Of a stretch of DNA of 64,000 nt, positions 23,514-35,297 are shown in pieces. Below the pieces are notes generated by a model that saw only the letters and a program-made list of their open reading frames with translations, was not told the DNA's origin and made no database searches. This DNA comes from Seminavis robusta (lineage: Eukaryota > Bacillariophyta > Bacillariophyceae > Naviculales > Naviculaceae): NCBI GenBank assembly GCA_903772945.1, contig CAICTM010000386.1, positions 1 through 64,000 of the forward strand, given 5' to 3'. Made by a program: the position numbers and the translations under genes. Within the stretch, counting starts at the first letter, position 1. The number at the start of each line of letters is the position of its first letter.

Positions 23514-24166
23514 TTTCAATCACAAACAAAGAAGAAGGAGAGGAAAAATTTATGATAACCAGTGTTACATAATGGCCAGCACCAAAATGTGAATGTAGCT
23601 GTGTGGTCTTGCCAAATAAATGCCATCTTGCAGGACCGTTGAATGTCCTTCGGTGTGCGGCTTGGTTCCTAAATAAAGGAGCAAGTGACGAAAGTATGAC
23701 TGAAATCAGTCATTCGAGTTTTATTTTACCCAAGTACCCCGACAACAATTGAGGCTTGTTAAATCCAAAGACTTTCTGGAGGGCAGTGAGATTTAGCAAC
23801 ACACGAACTGGCACATGGTTGTCTCCTTGATAATGTCTCTGGTGGACTGAAACTTGCCAAAGACTGTGACTCGACTCACTCATATATTATCATAAGGCTT
23901 TGCTTGTATGTACGGTACGAAGGACTGCTTTCAAAAAAATAATGTGGCACACGGTTGTCATCCGTAAGCCGATGATGTTCTTTCGCTAGCGTAGCTACTA
24001 GCTAGTAGCTAGTAGCTAGTAGTGTTTCCTTGAATCGAATCGAATCGGTAGTGCTTTGGAAAAATTTACTGTTGACTCACTACAGTAGCTACGGTAGCTA
24101 GCTAGTGGGTTTATTGTAAATGGAATGTCACCAGCAGCTGGCTTGGTTCCTAATTGCATGGACTTT
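23514..24166. other. Intergenic, promoter side of the LRR gene
   Basis: The sequence holds an inverted CTAGCTAGTAGCTAGTAG run near 23995-24020 and no supported gene. It should include the LRR gene promoter and the 3' flank of the Reeler-like gene. Confidence 0.45.
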
Positions 24167-24889
24167 TTATAGCGTCTGCACCATGGCACCAAAGAGGCCT
24201 CCAATAAATAATGTTGTCATCCATCCAGTAGTCAAAATGCTGGCGGCAGAAGATGCTGGTGCTGTGGTACTGCTGTTACCAGTCGAGGGAGCAGGTTCTG
24301 ATTCCGCAGGTGCCGTTGCATTGGCATCTGGAGCAGCTCCTTCCGCACTGAGCATGTATCCAGTGTAGTAGTACTCCGAAACACCCGCACTGTTGGTAAC
24401 AACAACCGTCACATCCAACGCCAGATCAGGTACAGGTCCGTCCAACTCAATGGTAAACATCGTAGAGGACTTGGGACTGTTGCTGGTATGAGTCATTCCT
24501 TTCGATGGTGCTGTGCACACAATGGCTGGTTGGATCTCTTGAGTCTCGGCTTCTGGCAATCCAAACTCGATACCAACGTCTGCAAGCAAGGCACTATCCA
24601 ACCGCAACAGAAATCCCTTGAAATCTGCAGTGCCAGACAAGCTGAGCTCAGCCTCTTCTCCAGCGTTAAAGATACCCGGTGTGCCCGGGACCAAGTCGAC
24701 TCCATTGAGCTGAACCTTCAAACCCTGTGGAGATTCCTCCAAGCTGCCGTTTTTCAAATCAGCAGCAGTGATGTGAGTTCCTCCCACAGCAGCCATTCCA
24801 CCGGGACAAGCTGATGCCCCAGTGGGAGAAGCTGAAACGGAGCTGCATGCCAACAAAAGCAAAGTGGATCGAAGCAAGAGAGATGTCAT
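24167..24889 (-). CDS. Secreted Reeler-domain-like surface protein
   Basis: The ATG giving MTSLLLRSTLLLLACSSVSA was chosen because it starts a clean signal peptide; the frame stays open upstream without good coding text. The product has 240 residues. Residues about 24-185 resemble a Reeler domain: early cysteine with GG, PGxxxxAGEEAELSLSG, the diagnostic FKGFLLRL, a second cysteine (IVCTAPSKG), MTHTSNSPKSSTMFTIELDGP, and a closing beta strand. A Ser/Thr/Pro-rich stalk (about 190-217) precedes a hydrophobic C-terminal helix ending in VQTL, which may be a GPI-anchor signal or a membrane anchor. It is probably a cell-surface protein; the ligand is unknown. Confidence 0.65.
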   Translation of the reverse strand: MTSLLLRSTLLLLACSSVSASPTGASACPGGMAAVGGTHITAADLKNGSLEESPQGLKVQLNGVDLVPGTPGIFNAGEEAELSLSGTADFKGFLLRLDSALLADVGIEFGLPEAETQEIQPAIVCTAPSKGMTHTSNSPKSSTMFTIELDGPVPDLALDVTVVVTNSAGVSEYYYTGYMLSAEGAAPDANATAPAESEPAPSTGNSSTTAPASSAASILTTGWMTTLFIGGLFGAMVQTL

Positions 24890-27355
24890 GGTGCTGCTGT
24901 TCAACGTCTTGCTTGGAGAAGATAGATGCCAACCAAAAAAAATTGGTGGAACAGCCAGAGATCGGTAGAGTAATAGATAATACCAGATAATCCATCTGCT
25001 CATAGCCCCATTTCCTGTAGAGTAATAGAATCGCCAACCACGACGCTGGCTAGCTAGGTACCAACCGTTGCAAGTTCGCCAACTAGGAGTTGGCTGTTGG
25101 TGGTTACACACCAAGTCTTGTAGAGAGCGAGGAAATGAGGGAATTAGTGGTAAATACTAGTTACTAGTAGTACTGTACGTCATGTATCAAGGAGGGAGTT
25201 ACATGGCATCACAAACATTTCTGACGAAGATCTCTGCTCTTTCGCCTTGCTTGCTCCATGCACGTCTCCATCAATGAAGGCAACTTCTCCGCTCCTTCTC
25301 TGGAAATAAGACAGAAAGATGCGGGGCTTGGACGTACCGCTACTACTAGTACGCGGTACAGCCAAGTTCTGCGGTGATTGGCCACTGGACAAACGCTAAT
25401 AACAGCTGTTTTGAATGTTCTTTCCGTGTTCCCGGCTCGTTGTTCCACCGTTGACATAGTAGATCTACGTGGAGGAGACCATTTATTAATGAGCTCTACG
25501 ACCTGTGCTGATGACCAGACCTAGCTAGTACAGTACCATTGGCCGCTACCGTAGCTCCTAGCTAGCTACTGTGGCTGAACAAAGCTATCTAGCTAGCTAA
25601 GTAGCTATCCGGTAGCAGCTGAGCTCAGATTTGAGTTTGCTCCGGTCGTCCAGTTACTGCATAGCTAGATATTGATGTCACGTGGTCTTTGAAGAAGTTC
25701 CAATGGCCAGGCAGATCCACCAGATCTCCTCTGTGCGGGAGGCGCGAGTCACTGGCTGTCTCCGTCAGAAGAGCTCATTCACCATTACAGTACTATTATT
25801 TGTTCAATAAAACTACTTGGGTTCTTGGAAGTTTCAGGGCTACATGTACTCTCCGTGCCAGCCTTGCAGTGCAATTCTTTTCTTCAACAAAGAAATATCA
25901 TGTGGGTACTAGACTAGTACGCGCACAAGCACACTGAGAGCAGCTACCAGTGCTGGTAGCTAGCTAGCTAGCCAACTTGACCTTCAGATCTACCGGTAGC
26001 CACCACCCGGGACGCGTCTAAACCAATTACATTTTAATTCCCCATCCACTGGAGATCAACTTGGCCTCTGGCGATCCTACTTCAAAGTTAACCATTTTTG
26101 GCCAACTAAAATTTCCTGTTTTACCAACTAAAATTGAAAGTTTTGGGTCGTAAGTGAATCCTGTGAAGCATCGATCTTTTCTGGGACCTCGGGGAGACTT
26201 TTGCTGAATCTCGGATCATCTCAACGAGAAACCCGAGATCGAGGATCCATTCTCAAGACAGAGGATCCACCAAATCTTGTACAGTAGGATACTCTTTGAT
26301 GTTAAGTAACCTAAGATTGAAGTGAAGTGACCAGAAAGGTTTTTTAAAAAGACTATTAAGAATCCTGCACGATCCGAGCAGCCTCAGCTGCAGCCCCTTG
26401 GTTGCCGTATCCGGAACTATCGATTGGCCGAAAAGGACTCCGCAATGGCATTTCCTCGGCTCATACTGTCAGCACTAAGAAAATACCCAGAGTAGAAAGT
26501 AAAACATATTCTCCCATTTATCCCTCCATAGATCCCACAAAGCCAAACCCTTTGGCCCCCGTAATGGTCCTCAATTTCTCGCCCCTGATCCCACGGAACC
26601 TAGTCCTGAATTTTGACTCTTCTTTGCTTAAGCCTTGCCCCAACTGGCTTCCGTAGATAATCTGCCTACTCTAAACCCCTGTCCTCTAGAAATAGTCTAT
26701 TGAATCCTCTTCTATTCTGATACTCTGTACAGACATGATGGAGAAAACCGGAGCTTACCCTTGCTCTTCAATGTTCTACGAACTTGGATCTCATGGATCT
26801 TGGGCTCGACTTGGGTCTCACGGATATCGTGGATCTCGGATCTTGGTCTCGCCCGAATCCGAAATTCGTGACTCAAAGCTCTTCGCTATTCTTTTACCAT
26901 CTTCAGCCAATTTTGACCATATTGATTGGACATTGCATTATCCAATATTGGCTCCCCGTCTATTAGAAAGGTGGGGTAAGATATTGAAAGCAGTAACGGT
27001 ACCGGCATTCTTTCTTTAGACAGAGCAGAAGGAGAAACTTGGTGGAGTTTCGCCGCTCCCGCCGGTGCCGCTACGCACCCTTCCGTGAAGCATCCGTTCT
27101 TACGATTGAAGGCATCAACATTCTCAGTCACCTTCCGATTCTTTAGAGGTTACTGGCAAACTTAAATTAAATGATGTCTCCATTCTCCTCATCTGTCGCC
27201 TGTGGCCAGTGGCCAGTTGTGGAAGCTGGGGTGATCACGTGAAGGCACCGCATCTGATCCGTGCGATGACTGGCTCGATTTGCGTCAACTTCTTCTTTGC
27301 TCTCTCTCCAATGCTCTCCATACTTTTGCGAAACAACAGGCAAGCTGAAGAAAAG
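24890..27355. other. Intergenic, about 2.5 kb without a supported gene
   Basis: CTAG runs cluster at 25520-25620 and 25955-25970. From 26000 to 26900 the sequence contains several small open frames, none with a recognisable domain, and CTCGGGGAGAC- and GAGGATCCA-type short repeats that could be remains of an unrecognised element. The last 150 bases upstream of 27356 should hold the guanylate-cyclase promoter. Confidence 0.4.
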
Positions 27356-30300
27356 ATGAAACCTCTCTTGAAAAGAGCCCTTCTACTGTGGGTAACCCTA
27401 TCATCCTTGGTGATCTCCATTTTTGGCCATGGGGATGTTGAACACGCCGTGCTATCTGTGGCGGGGCAAAGCACACACTACAGGTGGGTGGTACCCAGAA
27501 ACAGTGGCAGAAGCAGTGTCTTTCTGTCTCGTTAGTTAGGAAACCTCACAATCATCTCTCCTGTCCTCCCTTCTACTTATGTCTTTTCTTATTAAAATCT
27601 GCAGTGACACATTCAATATCTCCAGAGGGCCCTTGTCGTGCACCACTGTGGTTCACCAATTCAATCCACGCATCCACAAGCCAACCTACCGCGTCGGAGT
27701 CTACGCCAGCGAGGGCGAGAAAGTGGCATTCCAGCTCTACGGCACCTTGTTTTCCGATTATTTGACCGAGACGGCGGGAAAGCGATTCAACCCTCCCGTA
27801 GCCTTCGAATTGGTCCCCGTCTCGCTGAGCAGTCTCATGGAATTGGCCGAAAATGAAAATGTTGATTTCATGTTTTCCAGTTCCTCCGTGTTTTCCTGCA
27901 TGGCCACAGAATACCAGGCACAGCCGTTGGCCACTATCATCAATCGTCGAAGTGCAAGAGGATATGAATATGATTTGGATGTTTACGGTGGAGTCATGTT
28001 TGTCTTGAAGGACAATGAACAAGTCAACAGCATCGAAGATTTCAAAGGCAGGACCATTGGGGCAGGTTCCATCACCGCCATGGGAGGTGGACAGACACAA
28101 TTCTACGAGCTTTTCAAGCATGGACTTTCCTATGTTGCAGATCCCAAGCAAGTCATTTTTACCAAAGATGAACGATTAGTCGTGCAAGGACTGCTCGATG
28201 GAGACTTTGAGATTGGCTTTGCAAGGACCGATCAAATTGAACGACACACCAATGAGGATGGAGAGATGTTGAATGATGGTATGTACCGTAGGCACTCCAC
28301 AGCCAATACACATGATTGATATAGATTTATTGGAGTCTCAGATCTTGCTTCTTATGCTTTCCCTCCCTTCTCTGTCTTTCATTTTCTGTTCTGAATCCAA
28401 AAGATGCTTTCAAAATCATCAATCCACACACTCATGTCCTCCACGATGGCAAATTGTTCCCATTTGTATCATCCACGTCACTACACCCAGAATGGCCCGT
28501 TGCAGCACTGGATCATGTAGATCCATCGGTAGCCATTGAAGTCCAGGAAGCTCTCTTTGCCATTCGAGATCATGCCATGTCACTCGAGATCAACAATAGT
28601 ATACGATGCGACACCACGGCACGGATTGCACAACTGGCAGTGAATGCAACAACCAGTGGACGCTTTGTTGGATTCCGGACGGCACGGTCCTATTTTCAGG
28701 TACGCACCAAGCAGGAAGCAGCTGGATTTATCCAACCAGACAAAGACAAGGCCGGTGATCTCCACTGTATCCGAGGAGATACGTTGTACCAGGACATTGA
28801 GTGTCCCACGGGTCACTACAAGGTGACAGAGGACGAATTCAACAGATCCTGTGAATTGGTGGGGCTGCCATGCAAGGATGGCTATGAATGCTATTGCCAG
28901 CCGTGTGTCCAGGCGTTTGAAGTGGACGTCTACAATTATTCTTCTGTGGGAGAAACGACGGGCAAAAAGCAGCAAGGATGTGACAAGATGAGCTTGTGTG
29001 GCGAAGTCCAGCAAATCAAGGAAATTGTGCTGCACATGTTCGACAACTTGGAAAGAGCAGACCCAACAATCCACGTAATCATGCATCTGACTGATAGAGA
29101 TGACATTCTCAAAGCGACAAAACTGGGAAATCATACGTACGAGATTCGATGGTCGGAGAACAAGGTTGGAGTTGGGATCGTGGAAATATTCTTCGATGGA
29201 AAGCAAATCCCAGAATCGCCGCTGAGAGTCCAGGTTGTGACGCGTGATTGCGAAATCGACTACAGCGGGCGTGGCATGACTGTAGTTGAAGATGGAAATT
29301 GTCATTGTGGCGACAATACGATAGAAGTTGGCGAAGAGTGTGTCGATGTGGCTGTGTTCGCGATTGTTGGGGCTGTGGTTGGCCTCTTGATAATTCTTAT
29401 TGGGACAATAATCTACATGAGATACAGAGCTGCAAAGACAGACGAAATATGGCAGGTACACGCTGAGGAACTCCATTTGGACGACCCAGTTGAAGTGATC
29501 GGCCAGGGATCATTTGGTGTGGTACTTCTTGCAGTACGTCAAAAAGGAGACATTCTAGCTAGAGGTCTGTTGAAAGTCCTTGTTTGTCCGCGTACTCACT
29601 CCTTTCAATGCTTTCGTTATCAGGAATATCGAGGCACCAAGGTTGCGATGAAGCGTGTGCTTAAGTCGTCGTCGAATAGGAGGAATAGCTCCAAAAACGA
29701 CACGGGAACCAGGAGGACGCTGCGCAGCGGATTCAATGCACCAGAATCACTCAGCAGCAATATCTCTATCGATGGGGTCGATACCAGCAGCTCCGAACGT
29801 ATCGCTTCGCCTGACAGCGATGACATCGAGGCACCAGATTCACCAAATACCCGAGGAAGTGGGAAGACTAGTAGCGATATTGGCAGTGGAAGCACTCCAA
29901 GTAGTCGACACTTCAGCGTTGGCTTTCTCACTAGAGAATTCACCAATTCAAGGAGCAAGTGGGCAATGAAGTTTCCATGGCTAGCGAAATCTGATTTTCC
30001 TTCGCAGAAAGTTCATGACATTCTTGGGAAAGATGGTAGCCACGCATCAGCAACTAGAACCATGGCTCAGGTCTTATGTCTATGTTTCAACGAACACTCT
30101 CGTCGCATAGAAGAATTCAAGACAGAGATGCGGGTGCTCGCTCGCCTTAGACACCCTTGCATAACGACGTACGTGATTGCTTTGCCTTGCCAATGTGCTG
30201 CAATGCAACCATTTCACCCATCTACACCTTGTTTGACAGTGTAATGGGAGCAGTGATCACGCCCCACCGCGATCCAGTCATGGTCATGGAGGTGATTTTC

Positions 30301-32810
30301 TTTCTCTGCGTTTGAAGATTCTCCACCCTTCGTTGCTTATTGTTTCATGCTTTTCTTTCTATACCCTTCCATACACCAGTACATGGAATATGGCTCCCTC
30401 CACGATCTTTTGCGAAACGAGACGATGCTCCTGGCTGGAGAAATCATCTTGCCCATTATTCGTGATGTGAGTTAGGATACTTGCATTGTTGCTCAGTTCA
30501 CGTGCTTGTAATTGATTCGATGCTCACAGTTTCCACGTCGTTGTTTGTAGTTGGCGCAGGGTCTCCGGTTTTTGCATAGTTCGAAACCTCCGATCCTCCA
30601 TGGTAAGCTGCGGAACTGCGTGATCGCTTGATGTCTCCTGTCGAGCTCTTTTCTCACCCCTTATACGTGATGCAGGTGACTTGAAAGCACGGTAAGCATT
30701 GCTGAGAGCGCATCTTCGTGCTCTTGCGACTTTTTTCCCCTTCCGGATGCTCACCCACTGTATCTTCATGCAGCAATATCCTCATTGATGGAAGGTAAGC
30801 ACTTCACTGGCATTGACAATGGCATGAAATTTTTGGCCAGCATTTCGATTTCGTCGTGGCCCACATTCAATTGGTTCGTTTTGGTTCTCTCTTTGCTGGA
30901 TTATCGTGAAAGGTTTCGGGCGAAGCTTTGCGACTTTGGATTGTCGAACAAGAGAGCAAGCAGCATCTCGGGAACGCCGTTTTGGCTTGCTCCAGAGTAT
31001 TTGACGGGCATGAAGCACTACAACACGTCATGTGATATTTACAGCGTAGGCATCATCATCTGGGAAATTTACGCACGAAAAAGCCCTTACGAGGGAGAGA
31101 ACTTTAAGGACGTCATTCGCGGGGTTTGCAACCGCCGCATCAACAAACGCCCAAAGATCCCGCTGGAATGTCCTCCAAAATTTGTGGAGATCATGCAGAA
31201 GTGTTGGAGCCCGGATGCCCCATACCGACCCGCAGCCAGGAACTTAGATGTCATGGTCATGGAATTGAGCGCCCAGGACGCAGAACCGATAACCGAGGAC
31301 GATCGGGTTAGGAAGCAGCGAGCTGGTGACTTGCTCAACGGTACGTTTGGTTTGCTTGGGAGGACTGTAGTACTTTGAGGTGAAACGATTGAGTTGGAGA
31401 CTAACAAAGCCTGGTGCTGCCTTCCTCTGTCGCTCCTTTTTCTTTCCTTGCATGGCAACAATTTACTATCGTCGATCTATCTATAGATATCTTCCCAAAG
31501 CACGTGGCAGACGCGTTGAAGGAAGGAAACAAGGTTGAACCCGAGAAACACGACATGGTTACAGTCATCTTTTCCGGTGAGTTTACTGCGAGCGACCGGG
31601 TTTCGAAATGCCTTGTTTCATGGCTCTCCTGTACTCACCACGAGGTTTGTGATATCAGACATCGTATCTTTCACTGACATCTCTAGGCAGATCGGTCCCG
31701 AGAAAGGTACGTTCGCAATAGCAAAGTAGCTCTTCCCGCGACAGCTGGATTCTTGGCTAACATCTATCTGTTCTGCAGTTTGCGATATGCTGGACCGTTT
31801 GTATCTGAAGTTTGACACCTGCGCACGCAAGCACAACGTGTTCAAGGTAGAGACTATCGGCAAGTGCAGTTTCCAACGTTCTTGGCTCCATTGCACCACG
31901 TTTTTAGTCGAAGTACTCAACTTGCATCGTTGTGAATGGCTATAGGCGACGCTTGGATGGGGGTGACCAACTGTAAGTGCGGCATTGTGGTATTTAGCAT
32001 GTTGTTCCTCGCGATTGCTAACTAAACAAACAACTCAGTGGAAGGCGATCAAGACCTCACGCACGTCAGGCACATTGCAGAGTATGCCATCGACATGGTC
32101 AACCTTGCCAATACAGTTATGATTGACACGGAAGATCCCACTCGGGGCTTTGTGAACATTCGCGTGGGATTTCACAGTGGATCTGTAGTCAGTAATGTGA
32201 TTGGTTCCTCGAACAAGCGGTAGGTCGCGTCTCTAATGATGGACTAACGGAACCGATGTCGCGCAAGAGTCTCACAATCCAACTTTTGCTTGCCAGGTAC
32301 TGCCTCTTTGGCGACACTGTGAACACCGCCAGCAGGATGGAGTCCAACTCAGTGCGCAATCGTATTCTATGCAGCCACCGATCCTACAAGCTCTTGAAGG
32401 ATCAGGCCCCATCTATGAAAATCAAATGTCGTGGAAAGATCGAGGTGAAGGGCAAGGGGCAGATGTATGTGTTTTGGGTGGGAGACAACATGTTGCATGC
32501 CAGGAGGCATCTGAAAGAGAAGAGTGTGGACTTTGATTTTTCCAACGACGGCTCTATGCGAGACTTGTTCGAGCCGTCGGAGAGCAGTGCTAGCATCAGT
32601 GAAAATGACGTCGATGCAGTCTTCGGGGAGGAGAAGAGGAGACAGGAACATGCCAACGATCAACAATTCATGAACGGGTTGGACGAAACCATTGATGAGA
32701 TTGACGAGGGGGTCAAAATGGTCAACAATGCGTTGGTCAGTGCCGAAGTGATTGTGAACTACCAGGACGCTCTGGGCGCAGTCAACGCTCCCACCGAACA
32801 TTGCGCGTGA
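27356..32810 (+). CDS. Receptor guanylate cyclase: PBP, filamin, TM, kinase, cyclase
   Basis: Sixteen exons join in phase to 1,357 residues: 27356-27483, 27605-28278, 28404-29533, 29624-30168, 30240-30291, 30380-30466, 30551-30602, 30676-30691, 30774-30794, 30913-31340, 31487-31576, 31659-31706, 31779-31859, 31946-31972, 32039-32219 and 32297-32810. Domains in order: signal peptide (1-24); PhnD-like periplasmic-binding domain (about 60-350, with DFKGRTIGAG); Cys-rich spacer; filamin-type Ig repeat (about 490-565, NHTYEIRW, IPESPLRVQV); membrane helix (about 582-604); kinase with GQGSFG, VAMK (K654), HGDLKARN (D891) and DFG (D909), plus a 140-residue Ser-rich insert; and a class III cyclase with metal aspartates 1075 and 1119. 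E1115 and C1189 are the residues that select GTP. It should make cGMP in response to an outside ligand, which is unknown. Confidence 0.88.
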
Positions 32811-33348
32811 AGACTTCAATCGCCACCCTCAGAAAATATACACAAACAAGCACTGTAACAATTGAACGTCTTGATAAATACATTACAGTGCATGATAGTA
32901 ATGGTATGCATAGAAACATAGATCATACTTAAAATTTCAAACTGGAACGAAGGCTCTGGATTCAAGTCTAATTAGTCTACCGGTAAAAAAAGTCAAGGCT
33001 TGCAGTGCGGTTGACCATGTTACCGTACCGTAAAAGTACCTGGTACCAGGTATGGGAGTGATCGTGGTTGCCCATAATGTGTTGCGTTTGGACTCCACTG
33101 GCTCGGATGCGGCTTGTGTGTTGGTATTTAAAACGTGAGCTAAAACGTTCGAGGTACAGCTCGTAAGACTTTAGCGATTTCTCCTCTCACATTTTCTTTG
33201 TTTTCGTTAACTTTGCCTCACAGAAGCACATGCACAACATCCAGTGGCGCTGTTTGTGTAGTACATACATCTCATCTTTTTCTGTCAGCTTCATTCGTAC
33301 CGTAATAATAGCCACTATAATTGTAAATCCTAACTTAAGCCAAGCAAG
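32811..33348. other. Intergenic between cyclase and coiled-coil gene
   Basis: The first part is cyclase 3' flank. An ACCGGTA palindrome (about 32978) and GGTACCAGGTATGG-like palindromes near 33040 are the only structure seen. The rest is probably the promoter of the coiled-coil gene. Confidence 0.4.
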
Positions 33349-35175
33349 ATGATGCACCCAGTTGAAGACGTGTTAGATTGGGAGAGCAGCCCCTCAAAGT
33401 GTCGGGACTTGGAGAAAGGGCGACGATCGTCTTGGATGGCCAGGAGGTCTCCCTTTCGATCCACGATGGCATCCAGCAACAGAGACCGAGATATGGTGCT
33501 ATCACCAGAGAGCTGTGAGAGGAGTCCACTTCGAAAGACAGCATATGCTCTCTTGTCAACTCCCACGCCGTCGCTGTCGTCGCCGCTGCTTCTGCGAGAA
33601 AAACTGCTCAACTCCCTTCCTAAGCACGTCAGCAACAAGAGCAGCAGTAGCAAAAAAGATATGAATGAGAACATGACACTAGAAGGGCTTGATGATGTCT
33701 ATGAGAACGTGGAAACCCTATTAGAAGTCTTGCGAATGGAACGCCACCAAGATAAGCTACGCGCCGAAGAAGAAATCAAACAACTCAAGGAACGATTGGC
33801 CATCTACGAAGGTCAACAGGAAAGCAGTAATAGTCTTTCTATATCTCCCTCCTCCGTTTCCAAGTTGGCTAATGCTGAACTGCTGGACTCTCTGATGGAC
33901 ACACTCGCACTGCTGGAAGACGAATGTCTGGAATGGCAAACTGCAAGCGTCAATAACAGTTGCAAGCCACCGCGACCGTCATTGGGAAATGTTACCAATC
34001 AGCAGTTGTCGCCATCTCCTCAAAAGCAACAACAGCAAGCCACTCCACCCTACAAGACACCGCGTCAAAAGAACCTCGAGAGGTCGATTCAGCGCCTACG
34101 GGCTGCCTCCAGTCTACTCCGGTCATGCCAGCGAAAATCGTTGACCGTGACCTTTGACCAACAAGCCACTGTTTGCGAAGAACAAAGCGAAAGTGAGGAT
34201 GACCCATTGGTCGGACTCCGTGTCTTGGAAGATCATCAGCCGTCGGAGACGGAAAGTATGTCAGAAAGCGACATGGACGCCCTCCTGGCGATGCCAGCCG
34301 CCACGCCTCCAACGACCCCGACAGCTTCGATCACGTCCGGAACAATCAATGATTCTCCGTTTGCCATGGAAGAAGAAGCACACAATCTTCGGAAGCAATT
34401 GTGGAATCAAATGATGGCACACAGTAGACAAGTTCGATCATTGACAGAAGAGATTCAATCCATTCAAAAGGAGAAAGACGGGCTCGAATCCACGGTGGCG
34501 AATCGAGAGGACGCCACCAAAGCTCTCAAGCAAGAGCGAAAAAAGGTTATCAGTCTGAACAATACCTGTCAGGAGCTACGGGACCAGGCAGCTAAGCATG
34601 AGGGTATTGTCAAACAGTATCAGCTCCAGTTGACAGCTTTGGAAAAATTCTCACAAGATCTCATGGAAACTTCCTGCCGACAGCTCCACACCAAAGATCG
34701 TGAGCTCCTTCGCATCCAAACACACCTAATGACCGTCCAAGAACGCATGGTCTCTGAAGCAGCTCGCTCACAACTAGCACGGAAGAACATGCCAGAGGAG
34801 CTACTCAAACTACGGGAACGAGTCTGCGATTTGGAGTTGCAAACCGCGGAAACGGATCGGCATCAGCTGGATCTGAAGATGCAACTGGGAATTGCACGCC
34901 ACGCAAGGCTGGCAACAAACACCAAGCTCGAAACTGCAAGGGTAAAGGTGAATCGTCAAGCAGCCACTATTGAACATCTCGAAGCAGAGCTCGCAGAATC
35001 CAAACGCATGACCAGAGCTTACTCGAGCCAAGTAGAGTACCTATCGGATGAACTCCAGCGTGCACAAATGGAAGCTCGAGAGTCACTGGAGGACAGGAAC
35101 CACACAGTTCAGATGTACCGAATGGATGTCTCGCTTCTGAGAGAAGATTTGAATAGCTCCTTCCACAGGTTGTAG
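33349..35175 (+). CDS. Coiled-coil protein of unknown function (608 aa)
   Basis: The single exon begins MMHPVEDVLDWESSPSK. Residues 1-110 are Ser/Arg-rich and probably disordered, with several SP sites (SPSK, RRSPF, LSPES, RSPLRK) suited to proline-directed kinases. A first coiled coil covers about 120-165 (ETLLEVLRMERHQDKLRAEEEIKQLKERLAIYE). A disordered acidic middle follows, and a long coiled coil runs from about 340 to 600 with heptads rich in Glu, Gln, Leu and Lys. No enzymatic or membrane motif was found. A structural role at the cytoskeleton, centrosome-like centre or Golgi is possible but is a guess. Confidence 0.75.
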   Translation: MMHPVEDVLDWESSPSKCRDLEKGRRSSWMARRSPFRSTMASSNRDRDMVLSPESCERSPLRKTAYALLSTPTPSLSSPLLLREKLLNSLPKHVSNKSSSSKKDMNENMTLEGLDDVYENVETLLEVLRMERHQDKLRAEEEIKQLKERLAIYEGQQESSNSLSISPSSVSKLANAELLDSLMDTLALLEDECLEWQTASVNNSCKPPRPSLGNVTNQQLSPSPQKQQQQATPPYKTPRQKNLERSIQRLRAASSLLRSCQRKSLTVTFDQQATVCEEQSESEDDPLVGLRVLEDHQPSETESMSESDMDALLAMPAATPPTTPTASITSGTINDSPFAMEEEAHNLRKQLWNQMMAHSRQVRSLTEEIQSIQKEKDGLESTVANREDATKALKQERKKVISLNNTCQELRDQAAKHEGIVKQYQLQLTALEKFSQDLMETSCRQLHTKDRELLRIQTHLMTVQERMVSEAARSQLARKNMPEELLKLRERVCDLELQTAETDRHQLDLKMQLGIARHARLATNTKLETARVKVNRQAATIEHLEAELAESKRMTRAYSSQVEYLSDELQRAQMEARESLEDRNHTVQMYRMDVSLLREDLNSSFHRL

Positions 35176-35297
35176 CAAGCGAGTCTTGTGATAGTACGAT
35201 GGAACAAGGAGGCCTAGCTAGAGGGATCGGTCAAACTATTGGCAAACGGTTGACACAACGCGGAACAGAAGCAAAGCGGCTGTTTCAGCGCACAAGC
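35176..35297. other. 3' flank of the coiled-coil gene
   Basis: Short non-coding stretch up to the start of the local duplications; nothing recognisable. Confidence 0.4.

Noticed and set aside
27900-28160. Long minus-strand frame opposite the periplasmic-binding domain
   Set aside because: It is the antisense shadow of exon 2 of the receptor cyclase.
29565-29623. Alternative donor for the third cyclase intron
   Set aside because: It would break the frame; the GTACGT donor at 29534 gives a 90-nt intron and the exact kinase text LLA-EYRGTKVAMK.
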